Virus record (IMG/VR): IMGVR_UViG_3300029266_000657 | Coordinates: 1 to 41,467 of that record | DNA: 41,467 bases | Source: a virus | Reading direction: 5' to 3' (one strand) | Shown here: piece after piece, positions 15,928-24,150 of the stretch | How the letters are laid out: each line of letters begins with the position of its first letter | Position numbering within the stretch: the first letter of the stretch is position 1 | The notes under the pieces: generated by a model | Database searches by the model: none | What the model saw: the letters and a program-made list of their open reading frames with translations, nothing else | Told to the model about the DNA's origin: nothing | Made by a program: the position numbers and the translations under genes

Positions 15928-16568
15928 TAGAATCTCCTCAGTTTATTTGACAGTCTTTCCATTTTTTCAGATATCTTTGAAAGATTTTCTCTGGTAGATT
16001 TCCAATATTTATTTTCGTCTATTCCAGCTTCTGTCTTAAGTTTTATATTTTGGTTTATTATTCTTTCGATTTTAAACAGCTTGCTATTAACTTCCTTTAT
16101 AGCTCTGTTAACTTTCTGCTTAGATGATGATGTTTCGTCTTTTTTATATTCATTATAATTAACTTCATTTACCAAAGTAAGCTTAGCCATTTTCATGAAT
16201 GTAGATTCTTTTACTTGAGTATATCCCATCAACCCTACAGTTGCATCTTTTTTCTTCTTCTTTCCAAATGCGTATGGTGTATCATAAGCTTCACCGCCAC
16301 CAGTTACGTTTGCTTCATCTATTTCTTCATTTTCAGAATACAGATCTCTGCCTTTATGTTTACCTTTGTATGTAATTCTATCTGCTTCTATTGGATGGAA
16401 GTTTCCAGGATTTGACTTAAGTTTTATATAAGCTACTCTGCCTGAGACTTTGTTTACTACGCCGTATTCTCCGTCATCCATTTTAATGATGTCACCTTTC
16501 TTGGCTTTTGCTTCATTTAATTTCTGTTGTTCTTCAAACATTTTATCGAGTTTTTTATTTAACGACAT
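15927..16568 (-). CDS. Small prohead core protein with an SH3-like N-terminal half
   Basis: A 213-residue basic protein. Residues 1-20 form a helix ending in QQKLNE then AKAKK, a good gp21-type cut site. Residues ~24-72 (KKGDIIKMDDGEYGVVNKVS; VAYIKLKSNPGNFHPIEADR) look like a small five-strand SH3/KOW-type barrel. After an acidic EEIDEAN comes the Gly-rich TGGGEAYDTPYAFGKKKKKD, and the C-terminal ~70 residues are coiled-coil-like. It overlaps the gene upstream by 14 bases and protease gp21 by one base. Position corresponds to the small core proteins (gp67/gp68 region) of T4, but no homology to those is claimed. Confidence 0.75.
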   Translation of the reverse strand: MSLNKKLDKMFEEQQKLNEAKAKKGDIIKMDDGEYGVVNKVSGRVAYIKLKSNPGNFHPIEADRITYKGKHKGRDLYSENEEIDEANVTGGGEAYDTPYAFGKKKKKDATVGLMGYTQVKESTFMKMAKLTLVNEVNYNEYKKDETSSSKQKVNRAIKEVNSKLFKIERIINQNIKLKTEAGIDENKYWKSTRENLSKISEKMERLSNKLRRF

Positions 16569-17400
16569 TGTTTATCTCCTTAATCAAATCATAAGCTCGC
16601 ATTACAGAAAGCATGTGCTTGTCCTGTATTTTTCTTTCATTCTTTATAAGCTTTAGCTGCGTTACAACTTCATTTAACTTTATTGAAACAATACTGTCTT
16701 TAACTTTTTTATTAAGCTTCTTCACTGCCGACGTTGTTTTATCTATCTCTGTGTGTAGGTGTTGTTTTAGCTTTTCGGTATTTGATATATTGTTTATATA
16801 TTCTCTTAACAAAGTTTTCTGGCCAGCACTAAGCTTTCCGTATTTGTCATTGAATTTTTCCAGCATTATTTTGTATGAAAGTATTCGTATATCTTTGTCT
16901 TGCTTAGAATATATTTCATATGTTTCATCTACTCTAGACATCTTAGTTTTTTTACTTGTAATAGTTTCGATAAGATTGTATTTGAATCTAACAGACTGTG
17001 ATGGGTTTGTTTTTTCTTCAAATAAACAAAATATAGATGCGTTTGAAGAATAGTTTTCAACCTTAGCTTTAAAGAATTCTTCTATATTATAATTCTTTTT
17101 AACTTCTTTAATAAGATTATATTTCTGCTTTCTCAACTCAACTCCTGAAAGCTTTTTTCTTTCTTTCAATACAGCTGATATAAAGCTTTCAGCTTTCTTT
17201 TCAGTATTAAATTTTTCTTTTAAAAGAGTCTGATATAATCCTAGCTCAGTCTTAAGTGTTGTGTTTTTCTTAAAAAACTCACGTATGATACCAATGGCAG
17301 GTGATTTATCAACTCCGTTAATTGTATCGCTAGTTATCTGTCTTACTAGTAACTCGAATAGTATTCCAGTATTTTTATATTTTGAATGTTTCGCTTTCAT
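16555..17400 (-). CDS. Conserved-looking head-core protein between portal and protease
   Basis: A 281-residue, Lys-rich, almost entirely helical protein beginning KYKNTGILFELLVRQITSDT, a pattern I associate with a family found next to the portal gene in marine T4-like phages, though its function is not established. The rest alternates Leu/Ile with Lys/Glu, suggesting coiled coils. It starts after a 57-base gap from the portal, with GGGAAAG before the ATG and a recurrent element 34 bases upstream. It overlaps the next gene by 14 bases. A core or portal-linked assembly role is inferred from its location in the gp20-gp21 interval. Confidence 0.72.
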   Translation of the reverse strand: MKAKHSKYKNTGILFELLVRQITSDTINGVDKSPAIGIIREFFKKNTTLKTELGLYQTLLKEKFNTEKKAESFISAVLKERKKLSGVELRKQKYNLIKEVKKNYNIEEFFKAKVENYSSNASIFCLFEEKTNPSQSVRFKYNLIETITSKKTKMSRVDETYEIYSKQDKDIRILSYKIMLEKFNDKYGKLSAGQKTLLREYINNISNTEKLKQHLHTEIDKTTSAVKKLNKKVKDSIVSIKLNEVVTQLKLIKNERKIQDKHMLSVMRAYDLIKEINNVVK

Positions 17401-17434
17401 TTATTTTCTTTCCCGCATATATCTTTATATATTA

Positions 17435-17448
17435 TATATAAATATACA
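17435..17448 (-). promoter_or_regulatory. Recurrent intergenic element, copy 9
   Basis: Coding-strand TGTATATTTATATA in the gap between portal and the 281-residue gene, ending about 34 bases before its start. Confidence 0.4.
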
Positions 17449-17457
17449 TAAACTAAT

Positions 17458-19257
17458 TTATATATCCTCTTTCAATATGTTGCTTTCATTTAAAAGATCA
17501 GATTTATATTGCTTTTTCTTACTAAACAATTGACTTATTTTCCTTGATTCAAACCTTCGCTGTGACTTATTGTTACTAAGTTTTGTGTCTCGCTTTCTTT
17601 CTTCTTTACCAATAGCATCTCTACCTCTTGCAGAATCCTGACTACCATATTTTGTAGATTCTTCAGGTCTACCTTGACCTGGTTCGTTTGGAGTATCTCT
17701 AAATAAAGTTGAATCATTACCATCTGTGTTTTCGGGATCTATTGTTGCCAATGTATGTGGAGTACCAAGTGCTTCACCTGTATCTTGTGGATCGTTACCT
17801 TCCATTTCGATTTGAGATTTTCTAAATTTCTGCTTAACATCTCTAACAACACCAGCTCTATTTTCTTCAATTTCTTCTTCGTTCATATTGAATACATTTT
17901 TGTATATCCAATCTTCTGATACCATCTGTCCATCTTTTATGGTAGACGCTAAATCTAATTTGCTAGACCATAATTCAAGTTTTTCCTGCTCTGCTATTGA
18001 CGATGGGTTTGTAAGAGTAAGTTCAAAGTCTACTAGTTCTTCGTCTGTAAATCCTTGTGAGTATAAATGTACCATTGCAATTTTTGTTAATTCAGAAATA
18101 AATATTCTTTGTATTCTTTCGATTGTTCTTGCAAACCTTACGTCTTGAGCGGCTAAAGTTGCTTTACCTTCTACGCCTTCCTCGTATCCTAAAAACGCCT
18201 TCGGCACCTTAAGTGCAGCAAACATTCTAGCTTTTAAATAATCGACATCATCGATGCTGTTGTTTTCCATACCCGATAGTGTATCTATCTCTGTTCCAGA
18301 TTGACCACCTCTTACAGGAAGGTATACATCTTCAAGCATATTAGACATATTAAACTTAAGATTGTACTGTCCTGTCTTTTCGTCTATATAAGGTGTCTTC
18401 TTCATTTGGTTAACAACTCGCTGCATGTATGTATCTACTTCAGCTGGAGGTATATTACCTATATCTATCTTGTATATTCTTTTTTCTGGTGCTCTCATGA
18501 TTCTATGTATCAACATAGCATCTTCCATAAGAGTAAGCTGCTTCCAAGTCTTTCTTGCTGGTTCAATCATAGCTTTACCATAAGGTAAGAAATTCATATC
18601 ATTCAGCATTCTAAAGTGAGCTATCTCATAATTTTCATACTTATTAGTGTTGGACTGCTTTGCAGATGTTTGACCTCCCATAGAAGGATCATGAGTAAAT
18701 ATAACAGTGTCAGGATTTGAAGGGTCTGTCCCTTCTTCTCTAAACATCTCGTATGAAGACATAGGTATTGCATTCGTTATACCTACCTTTTCTGTAATAT
18801 CTAATTTTAGATAAAAGTCTCCATACTTGCACATGTTTCTTACCCATGGCCATGCATTAAATTCGATGTTAAGTACATCGTAAAATAAATTGTTTAATAC
18901 TTTTTTAACTTTCTCATCGTCTGTCTTTATATCCAATACGTTTCCAAACTCGTTTTTAAGAGTAGATTCATCAGAGTATATGTCCAAAGCAGAAGAAATT
19001 ATAGAGTCTTCATCCATAATCTCGTAGTCTGAATATAGTTGCATTCTAAGTGTGTGAAAGTTTGCTTGCTGGTTATACCCATGACCTTCGGTCTGGTATA
19101 TTCTGTTGTATCTATCGACGAGTCTGTTTGTTGCTAACTTTGTGTTTGCCTGTACTTTACTTAAGTCAGCAACCTTAAGTCCATTGTCAGTTCTTCTAAC
19201 AACTGTACCTGTTGAGAATAATGTTTTTAATCTTCCAAAAAATGTTTTATCAGCCAT
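17458..19257 (-). CDS. 20: Portal protein gp20
   Basis: A 599-residue T4-type portal (T4 gp20 is 524). Recognisable parts are LYSDYEIMDEDSIISSALDI, YSDESTLKNEFGNVLDI, a WPWVRNMCKYGDFYLKLDI stretch, and the long EPARKTWKQLTLMEDAMLIH helix with RIMRAPEKRIYKIDIGNIPP. Further on are DDVDYLKARMFAALKVPKAF and LGYEEGVEGKATLAAQDVRF. Twelve copies form the ring at one capsid vertex where packaging starts and the neck binds. The C-terminal ~110 residues are Gly/Asp/Arg-rich and probably disordered, and end in SNILKEDI. It lies 14 bases after the terminase gene with AAAGGAG. Confidence 0.95.
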   Translation of the reverse strand: MADKTFFGRLKTLFSTGTVVRRTDNGLKVADLSKVQANTKLATNRLVDRYNRIYQTEGHGYNQQANFHTLRMQLYSDYEIMDEDSIISSALDIYSDESTLKNEFGNVLDIKTDDEKVKKVLNNLFYDVLNIEFNAWPWVRNMCKYGDFYLKLDITEKVGITNAIPMSSYEMFREEGTDPSNPDTVIFTHDPSMGGQTSAKQSNTNKYENYEIAHFRMLNDMNFLPYGKAMIEPARKTWKQLTLMEDAMLIHRIMRAPEKRIYKIDIGNIPPAEVDTYMQRVVNQMKKTPYIDEKTGQYNLKFNMSNMLEDVYLPVRGGQSGTEIDTLSGMENNSIDDVDYLKARMFAALKVPKAFLGYEEGVEGKATLAAQDVRFARTIERIQRIFISELTKIAMVHLYSQGFTDEELVDFELTLTNPSSIAEQEKLELWSSKLDLASTIKDGQMVSEDWIYKNVFNMNEEEIEENRAGVVRDVKQKFRKSQIEMEGNDPQDTGEALGTPHTLATIDPENTDGNDSTLFRDTPNEPGQGRPEESTKYGSQDSARGRDAIGKEERKRDTKLSNNKSQRRFESRKISQLFSKKKQYKSDLLNESNILKEDI

Positions 19258-19271
19258 TCGTTTTTACTCCT

Positions 19272-20855
19272 TTATAGTAACCAGGTCAAATCTTCATCGT
19301 CGCCATTATTACCGATCTTTTGTTTCCAAGGGTCTTGTCCAGAAAAACTATTTCCTGTATAAGCACCTTTGGTGTTAACTATATTATTTATAGCACTTTT
19401 GTTGATATTCAACCCTTCTGTATGTAGACGGATTGCATTATCTCTAACGAACAGTGCAATAGAGAATGCCATTGTAAGATCATCATTATAGCCTCGTTGA
19501 GCTTCTGCTCTGTGGCCATTCCATATAAAAACAAACAGTTCATCTATCAGTCTTTTGGATTTGATCGTGCACGCTTTCTCCCTAAAATAAATATCTAGCT
19601 TCGATATCAAAAGAGGTCTTGTACGAGTTGAAGTCGTAAAACCTGGGGTCATGTTTTCCCTATTTTTTAGGTCATAACCTTTTGTTAATTGTGTTGCTGC
19701 GTCATGAACTCCTTCATGTTTGTATGTATAATAAAGGTTTCTATAGCCTCTATCAATAGCAGGTTGTAGCGCAGCCCAACCTATGTTTGCATTTTCTACA
19801 ACTAGCAAAGCTTCGTTGTATTCTGTAGCTATGTTAACAAGTAAATTTCCAAATTCTTTTGTACCTATCTGGTTTTTATACTCTGCAACCTGCTCCATTT
19901 TTTCTATATCTATTACATGAAAAGACGAATAATCACTACCGTCTCCTCGGGCTACATCGGCAACTACCATATATGCTTTTGTATAATCTGCGTAATCCCA
20001 TATCCAAAGTTCTTCTTCGATACCTCTTTTCTCAATAGGATCACATACCATGTTGTCAGTATACCATTCTAATAACTCACCTGATATAACTGAGTTACCC
20101 GAAGTTACAAAGTCACAGTCACATTCTTGAGCAGCCATTTTAGGTCCCAGCAATTCGTCTTGAAGATCTCTCCACTTCTGATCTCTATCAGGGTGTGCTG
20201 TCCAGTGAAGTTTGATAGGATTAAACTGTCCTTCTCTTCTTTCAGCTTGAGTCCATATCTTATGAAATAAATTACCTGTACCGTTAGGCGTTGAAAGAAG
20301 TATTGCAGATCCACCTGTTGCAAGAGTTTGCTGAGCTGATGTCCATATTTCTTCTACCTTGTCTATAAATGCAGCTTCATCAATTACAAGAAGAGAAAGT
20401 GCTTCAGAACGAGCAGCATCAGGTGCTGATGATACAGCTTTTATCTGTGAGCCATTTTTAAATCTTAGAGAAAGTCTGTTGTCTTCTTCTGACCCTACCT
20501 TAAGCCATGAAGGAAGATATTCATGCATAACTCTAACTTTTGTAATAAGATTCTTTGCAGTGTCTTGTTTTATTGCAATAACCAATACATTAAAGTCTTC
20601 TCTAAATATCATGTTCCATACAGAATATCCAGCAGTTAAAGTAGATATACCCATCTGACGTGATTTAAGTATTATATTAAATCTGTTTTCGTTAAAATCT
20701 TTAAGTGATTCTTCCTGAAACTCGAATAAATCGAACTTTATTTTACCTCGCTGAGGGTGTTGGATAAAGCAATACTTTTTCATAAAGTATACAGGATCTT
20801 TAGAGCACTTTAAGTACTCATCCACTAAAGCTTGTTTGATTGTTTTATTTGTCAT
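19272..20855 (-). CDS. 17: Large terminase subunit gp17
   Basis: A 527-residue packaging motor (T4 gp17 is 610). The ATPase half has an adenine-binding FDLFEFQEES, a Walker A variant KSRQMGIST near residues 64-72, Walker B in LLVIDEAAF, and the coupling motif LLSTPNGTGNLF. The nuclease half has the RNase H-like acidic residues in VVADVARGDGSDYSSF, LVVENANIGW and GYNDDLTMAF. It cuts concatemeric DNA and pumps it into the prohead. The start follows AGG at 4 bases, and a recurrent element ends 6 bases before the ATG. Portal follows directly, so packaging genes are grouped. Confidence 0.96.
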   Translation of the reverse strand: MTNKTIKQALVDEYLKCSKDPVYFMKKYCFIQHPQRGKIKFDLFEFQEESLKDFNENRFNIILKSRQMGISTLTAGYSVWNMIFREDFNVLVIAIKQDTAKNLITKVRVMHEYLPSWLKVGSEEDNRLSLRFKNGSQIKAVSSAPDAARSEALSLLVIDEAAFIDKVEEIWTSAQQTLATGGSAILLSTPNGTGNLFHKIWTQAERREGQFNPIKLHWTAHPDRDQKWRDLQDELLGPKMAAQECDCDFVTSGNSVISGELLEWYTDNMVCDPIEKRGIEEELWIWDYADYTKAYMVVADVARGDGSDYSSFHVIDIEKMEQVAEYKNQIGTKEFGNLLVNIATEYNEALLVVENANIGWAALQPAIDRGYRNLYYTYKHEGVHDAATQLTKGYDLKNRENMTPGFTTSTRTRPLLISKLDIYFREKACTIKSKRLIDELFVFIWNGHRAEAQRGYNDDLTMAFSIALFVRDNAIRLHTEGLNINKSAINNIVNTKGAYTGNSFSGQDPWKQKIGNNGDDEDLTWLL

Positions 20856-20861
20856 AACCTA

Positions 20862-20875
20862 TATATAAATATATA
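20862..20875 (-). promoter_or_regulatory. Recurrent intergenic element, copy 10
   Basis: Coding-strand TATATATTTATATA, ending 6 bases before the terminase ATG and touching its Shine-Dalgarno. Confidence 0.35.
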
Positions 20876-20892
20876 TGTATATAAAAGTTACG

Positions 20893-21288
20893 TTATTTTT
20901 TTGTACGCTTTTCAAGGCTTCTTCCCCCGAAATATGCGCCAATAACTGTTATTAAAACTAACTGCAGTAAGTCTGTCCACTTAGGTTCTACAACAAAATT
21001 TATAGAGCCAGCGTCAATAAATATCATAAGTACAGTGCATACTACTAAGAATATAAGTACAAGAGGTCGTACATTTTTAGATAACCATGAGTCAGAATTC
21101 ATATCTGCTTTCCAACGGTCACTAATATTTGCTTCCATATCTGTTTCATATTTAGCAACTAACTCTTGTATCTTTTGTTCTGCTGCAAGTTTTTCTTCTT
21201 TAGATGTGTGAAGGTTGTCTATAACACCTCCTACACTTTTTACTAATTCTCCAGCTCCTGCTGAAAATATTTTAGTTAATATGCTCAT
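20893..21288 (-). CDS. Holin-like small membrane protein
   Basis: The likely start is the ATG at 21288, which overlaps the upstream stop (TAATG) and has AGGAGAAG in front. An upstream start at 21342 would add 18 very basic residues and has no such site. The resulting 131-residue protein has an amphipathic N-terminal helix (LTKIFSAGAGELVKSVGGVI), a charged coiled middle, and two hydrophobic segments, VRPLVLIFLVVCTVLMIFID and DLLQLVLITVIGAYFGG, then a basic end (RSLEKRTKK). This matches the layout of three-helix holins described in gene-transfer agents and marine phages. It would permeabilise the inner membrane at lysis. No endolysin gene is visible in the window. Confidence 0.72.
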   Translation of the reverse strand: MSILTKIFSAGAGELVKSVGGVIDNLHTSKEEKLAAEQKIQELVAKYETDMEANISDRWKADMNSDSWLSKNVRPLVLIFLVVCTVLMIFIDAGSINFVVEPKWTDLLQLVLITVIGAYFGGRSLEKRTKK

Positions 21289-21872
21289 TATTCTTCTCCT
21301 TTTAATAACTTTTCTGTAAGTTCTTTTTCTGACTCTATCCAATCTTTGAATCTAGTCCTTATTACTTCTTTTGTTTCTGAATTAAGCTTTGACCAGCTTT
21401 CAACCTTACCGCCTTCGGTAATTAGATTTTCTGAATCTATAGTTGAAAACCATTTTTCAAATCTTTGCTCTTGGTTTATTGTCCAAGAATCAAAGTTTTT
21501 TCTCACTTCTGATTCCATCCATTCTTTATATTTACCTTTTACATGAAGATCGAATTCATATTCATTCTGGCAATTCAAACAATGACTATATAATCTATAT
21601 ATTTTTTTATGTGAAGCGTTCTTCATAGAACGTTTACATTTAGGGCATGATAAAGGTATTTTTAATTCTTTCCTTGCAGCACCTAACTTTGTATAATTCT
21701 GTTTTATGCCATTTTTTACAGTCCAAGTTTTGCCAGATTCTTCCCAAATTTCTCCTTCTAACTTTTTTCTAGAATACGATTTATAGCCACTACTCGCTTT
21801 TGTTTTATCGCCGTAGTTGCCTGTTGCTAAATTTCTCATTCTCTGTATTTTTTCTTTTGAAAACTGTTTCAT
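21288..21872 (-). CDS. Zinc-ribbon protein upstream of the holin and terminase
   Basis: A 194-residue protein with a four-cysteine zinc ribbon (CPKCKRS and, 22 residues later, CLNCQNEYEF). The N-terminus is very basic (MKQFSKEKIQRMRNLATGNY with KTKASSGYKSY), and the C-terminal half is a charged helix with repeated Trp-containing units (KYKEWMES, QRFEKWFS, RFKDWIES). I do not recognise the family. The basic part plus zinc ribbon suggests DNA binding, and the place just before large terminase makes a small-terminase or packaging-recognition role conceivable. The protein lacks any feature I can match to T4 gp16. It follows the 755-residue gene at 10 bases. Confidence 0.72.
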   Translation of the reverse strand: MKQFSKEKIQRMRNLATGNYGDKTKASSGYKSYSRKKLEGEIWEESGKTWTVKNGIKQNYTKLGAARKELKIPLSCPKCKRSMKNASHKKIYRLYSHCLNCQNEYEFDLHVKGKYKEWMESEVRKNFDSWTINQEQRFEKWFSTIDSENLITEGGKVESWSKLNSETKEVIRTRFKDWIESEKELTEKLLKGEE

Positions 21873-21882
21873 ATTATAACCT

Positions 21883-24150
21883 TTAGAAGTACATCATACC
21901 TGTGATTTGGTTTACAGGTGCAAAGGCTCCAGTTAATTTGTATGTCTTTCCTTTGTATACAAATACTAAACCTTCACTTGGTACTATAGAATCCATGCCA
22001 CCTATTGAATTTAATTTATTTAATTGCTGTTTTAGTCTATTTATTTTTTTAATGTCACCACCTTTTTTTACCACTGATATAGCCTGCTTTATCTGCTTTC
22101 TTATATTTTGAACAGCCTTATCTGGATTAGCTGCCAAGAAACCTTCTGCGTTTTTAAGCACTTCAACACCTAGTTCGAAAAATAGTTTTTCAAAAGGAAG
22201 CATGTTTTTCTTTACTTGATCTGCATGTTTTTGCTTGTCTACTTCTATTGCTTTTGCAAGTAGCTTCTCATCTGATATTGTTTTCTTGTTTAATCTAAAT
22301 GATTTATCAGAAAAAGCCCATCGTGTTACAAGGCCTGTTTTTATTTTGTTATCTATGCCTTTAAAGTTTTTATCTACATATTCACCCCACCAAGCTTGAT
22401 GATATTCAGCAAATGTACTTGAGTCAGACATTCTAAACTTAGACATAAGCTTGTTAAGCTTTCCTAAGAAATAAGGTTTTCTAGCAGAATAATCTTGATG
22501 AGGATTGACTTTTAAGAACTGTGGGCCTATTATTGTAAAGTTCTTTTGAACAGACTGGTTGACTTGACTTATCATACCTGAAAGTATTCTAGCTCCATCA
22601 GCAACTGATCCAATTGGCATTCCATCTTTATACTTAAGTACGTTGTGAAATTGTAGATGAGGTGCGTCATAATTAATTACGTTTGATGATGCAGGGTACA
22701 TTATCTCCATGTTAATCCAATTATTTCCATCATCAAATATCTTCTTTCTCTGCTTATCGTTTAAAGATTTTATTGCTTTTGTAAGATCGTTCATAGCATA
22801 GTTAAATGCTTTTTCTATATTTCCTCTACCTGAAAACTTCTTAGCTATTGAGTTCGAATCTACACCCCCTCTTTTAATATCACCTGCGTTCCTTGCGGCA
22901 AGAAGTTTTTTGTTCCAAGTTATAAATAGATTTTGTCCATCTGTTTTTTCTGTCGCAGCTGTTTCAAGATCTAGCTTTCCCTGAAGTGAGATGTCTATTA
23001 TCTGTCTGAAGTCTCCAAACGTTAAACCTCTATCGTCAAATGGATGAGACATGTGACCGTAAGCTCCACCTTCTAAAATCAAACCTTCTGAAAGCTTGCC
23101 GGGTTTAAGCGGCTTCATTGGCTCGTCTTTATTATTAGTTTTAGATATTTCTGCACCTAGATAGCTTACAAATTCGTATCCAATTCTTGTTGCAATATAC
23201 TTTGACCATTTAGCCCAACGATCATATGCAACTCTTCCTTTCTTATCTGCCAACTGGTTTGTACCTGAATTTGCTGCACCAGGCATCCCTACAGGAAAAT
23301 AAGACGTTGCACCTGTAGGTCCTTTTGGAAATTTAGTACCGTGTACAAAAAATTCTTCTTCTCCTGATATATAGTTTAATACTTCCATACCTAAAGATTC
23401 TGCAGAATTCTTTCCAAATTTCTTCCAAGACTTTTGATTTCCCCAATAACCTCTAGGGCCATCGTCGACCGTATCACCTCCTGCACTAAGTAAATTTTCA
23501 CTTAAAAACTTTGGTATATCGAATTGTGTACAGAATTCTTCTACTGATTCGTTAAGCTTTTCTAGCTTCTTTGTTATTAAATCGTAATTTTTTGTATTAC
23601 CAAATATACCTTTGAATATTTTGGTTTTTTCTTTCTTATCTATATCTGTATCACCTAAAGCTTTTCGTATTGCAGTACCACTCATCTCTCCATATCCTGG
23701 TACTTTCATACTTATATGTGGTGCAACTAGTATATAAGCTCCTTCTCTATATCCTATTTCTGCCTTACCTTTCCATTCGCTAAAAAACTTACCGCTTGTA
23801 AGCCTGCCTGCATCTTTTGCTCCAAATATAAACACAGCAGCTGTTGTTTCTGGATCGTATTTCTTCAGTATTTCTTCAGCCTTATAGGGACTCTTTACTT
23901 GAACTACCTTAGATATACCATAAGAATTTATGATTTTTTTCTTTTCATTAAAACTAAAAGGTGATTTTGGTAGTTGCACTTTTCCACTTGTTGCAACATA
24001 ACAATCTTTAAATTTAGACTTTAACCACTTGAATGTCTTTGCGTGGTGAGCTCCCATAGGTTGGAAGCGTCCGGGGTATATTGCAACTATATTCTCTATA
24101 TTAGAATCTTCACTAATTATATTTTCTGCTAGCCAGTTAGATAAACTCAT
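21883..24150 (-). CDS. Fusion of a cytidylyltransferase-like domain and a ligase-like nucleotidyltransferase
   Basis: A 755-residue two-enzyme protein. Residues ~20-185 are a cytidylyltransferase/NMNAT-type Rossmann domain: GRFQPMGAHHAKTF replaces the usual GxFxPxHxGH, and MSGTAIRKAL matches the ISxTxxR motif. Residues ~350-755 carry the motif order of covalent nucleotidyltransferases (RNA/DNA ligases): motif I EKTDGQ with the candidate AMP-accepting Lys402, an NMEIMYP segment with Glu482, motif IV PSEGLVF near 724-730 and motif V KTYKLTG near 735-741. Short Leu-x-Glu sites flank the domains: WLAE (6-9), FLSE (215-218), KLSE then GLILE (352-360). These resemble gp21 cut sites, so the polypeptide may be packaged and split. 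The start overlaps the kinase stop (TAATG). Substrates are unknown; end repair of RNA or DNA, or a NAD-linked reaction, are possibilities. Confidence 0.78.
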   Translation of the reverse strand: MSLSNWLAENIISEDSNIENIVAIYPGRFQPMGAHHAKTFKWLKSKFKDCYVATSGKVQLPKSPFSFNEKKKIINSYGISKVVQVKSPYKAEEILKKYDPETTAAVFIFGAKDAGRLTSGKFFSEWKGKAEIGYREGAYILVAPHISMKVPGYGEMSGTAIRKALGDTDIDKKEKTKIFKGIFGNTKNYDLITKKLEKLNESVEEFCTQFDIPKFLSENLLSAGGDTVDDGPRGYWGNQKSWKKFGKNSAESLGMEVLNYISGEEEFFVHGTKFPKGPTGATSYFPVGMPGAANSGTNQLADKKGRVAYDRWAKWSKYIATRIGYEFVSYLGAEISKTNNKDEPMKPLKPGKLSEGLILEGGAYGHMSHPFDDRGLTFGDFRQIIDISLQGKLDLETAATEKTDGQNLFITWNKKLLAARNAGDIKRGGVDSNSIAKKFSGRGNIEKAFNYAMNDLTKAIKSLNDKQRKKIFDDGNNWINMEIMYPASSNVINYDAPHLQFHNVLKYKDGMPIGSVADGARILSGMISQVNQSVQKNFTIIGPQFLKVNPHQDYSARKPYFLGKLNKLMSKFRMSDSSTFAEYHQAWWGEYVDKNFKGIDNKIKTGLVTRWAFSDKSFRLNKKTISDEKLLAKAIEVDKQKHADQVKKNMLPFEKLFFELGVEVLKNAEGFLAANPDKAVQNIRKQIKQAISVVKKGGDIKKINRLKQQLNKLNSIGGMDSIVPSEGLVFVYKGKTYKLTGAFAPVNQITGMMYF

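Noticed and set aside
17535-17723. Second minus-strand frame inside the portal gene
   Set aside because: It lies wholly within the portal coding region, has no ribosome binding site, and the portal frame continues to a natural end.
20105-20323. Alternative minus-strand frame inside the large terminase gene
   Set aside because: It lies within the ATPase-nuclease coding region whose motifs are intact; no ribosome binding site.
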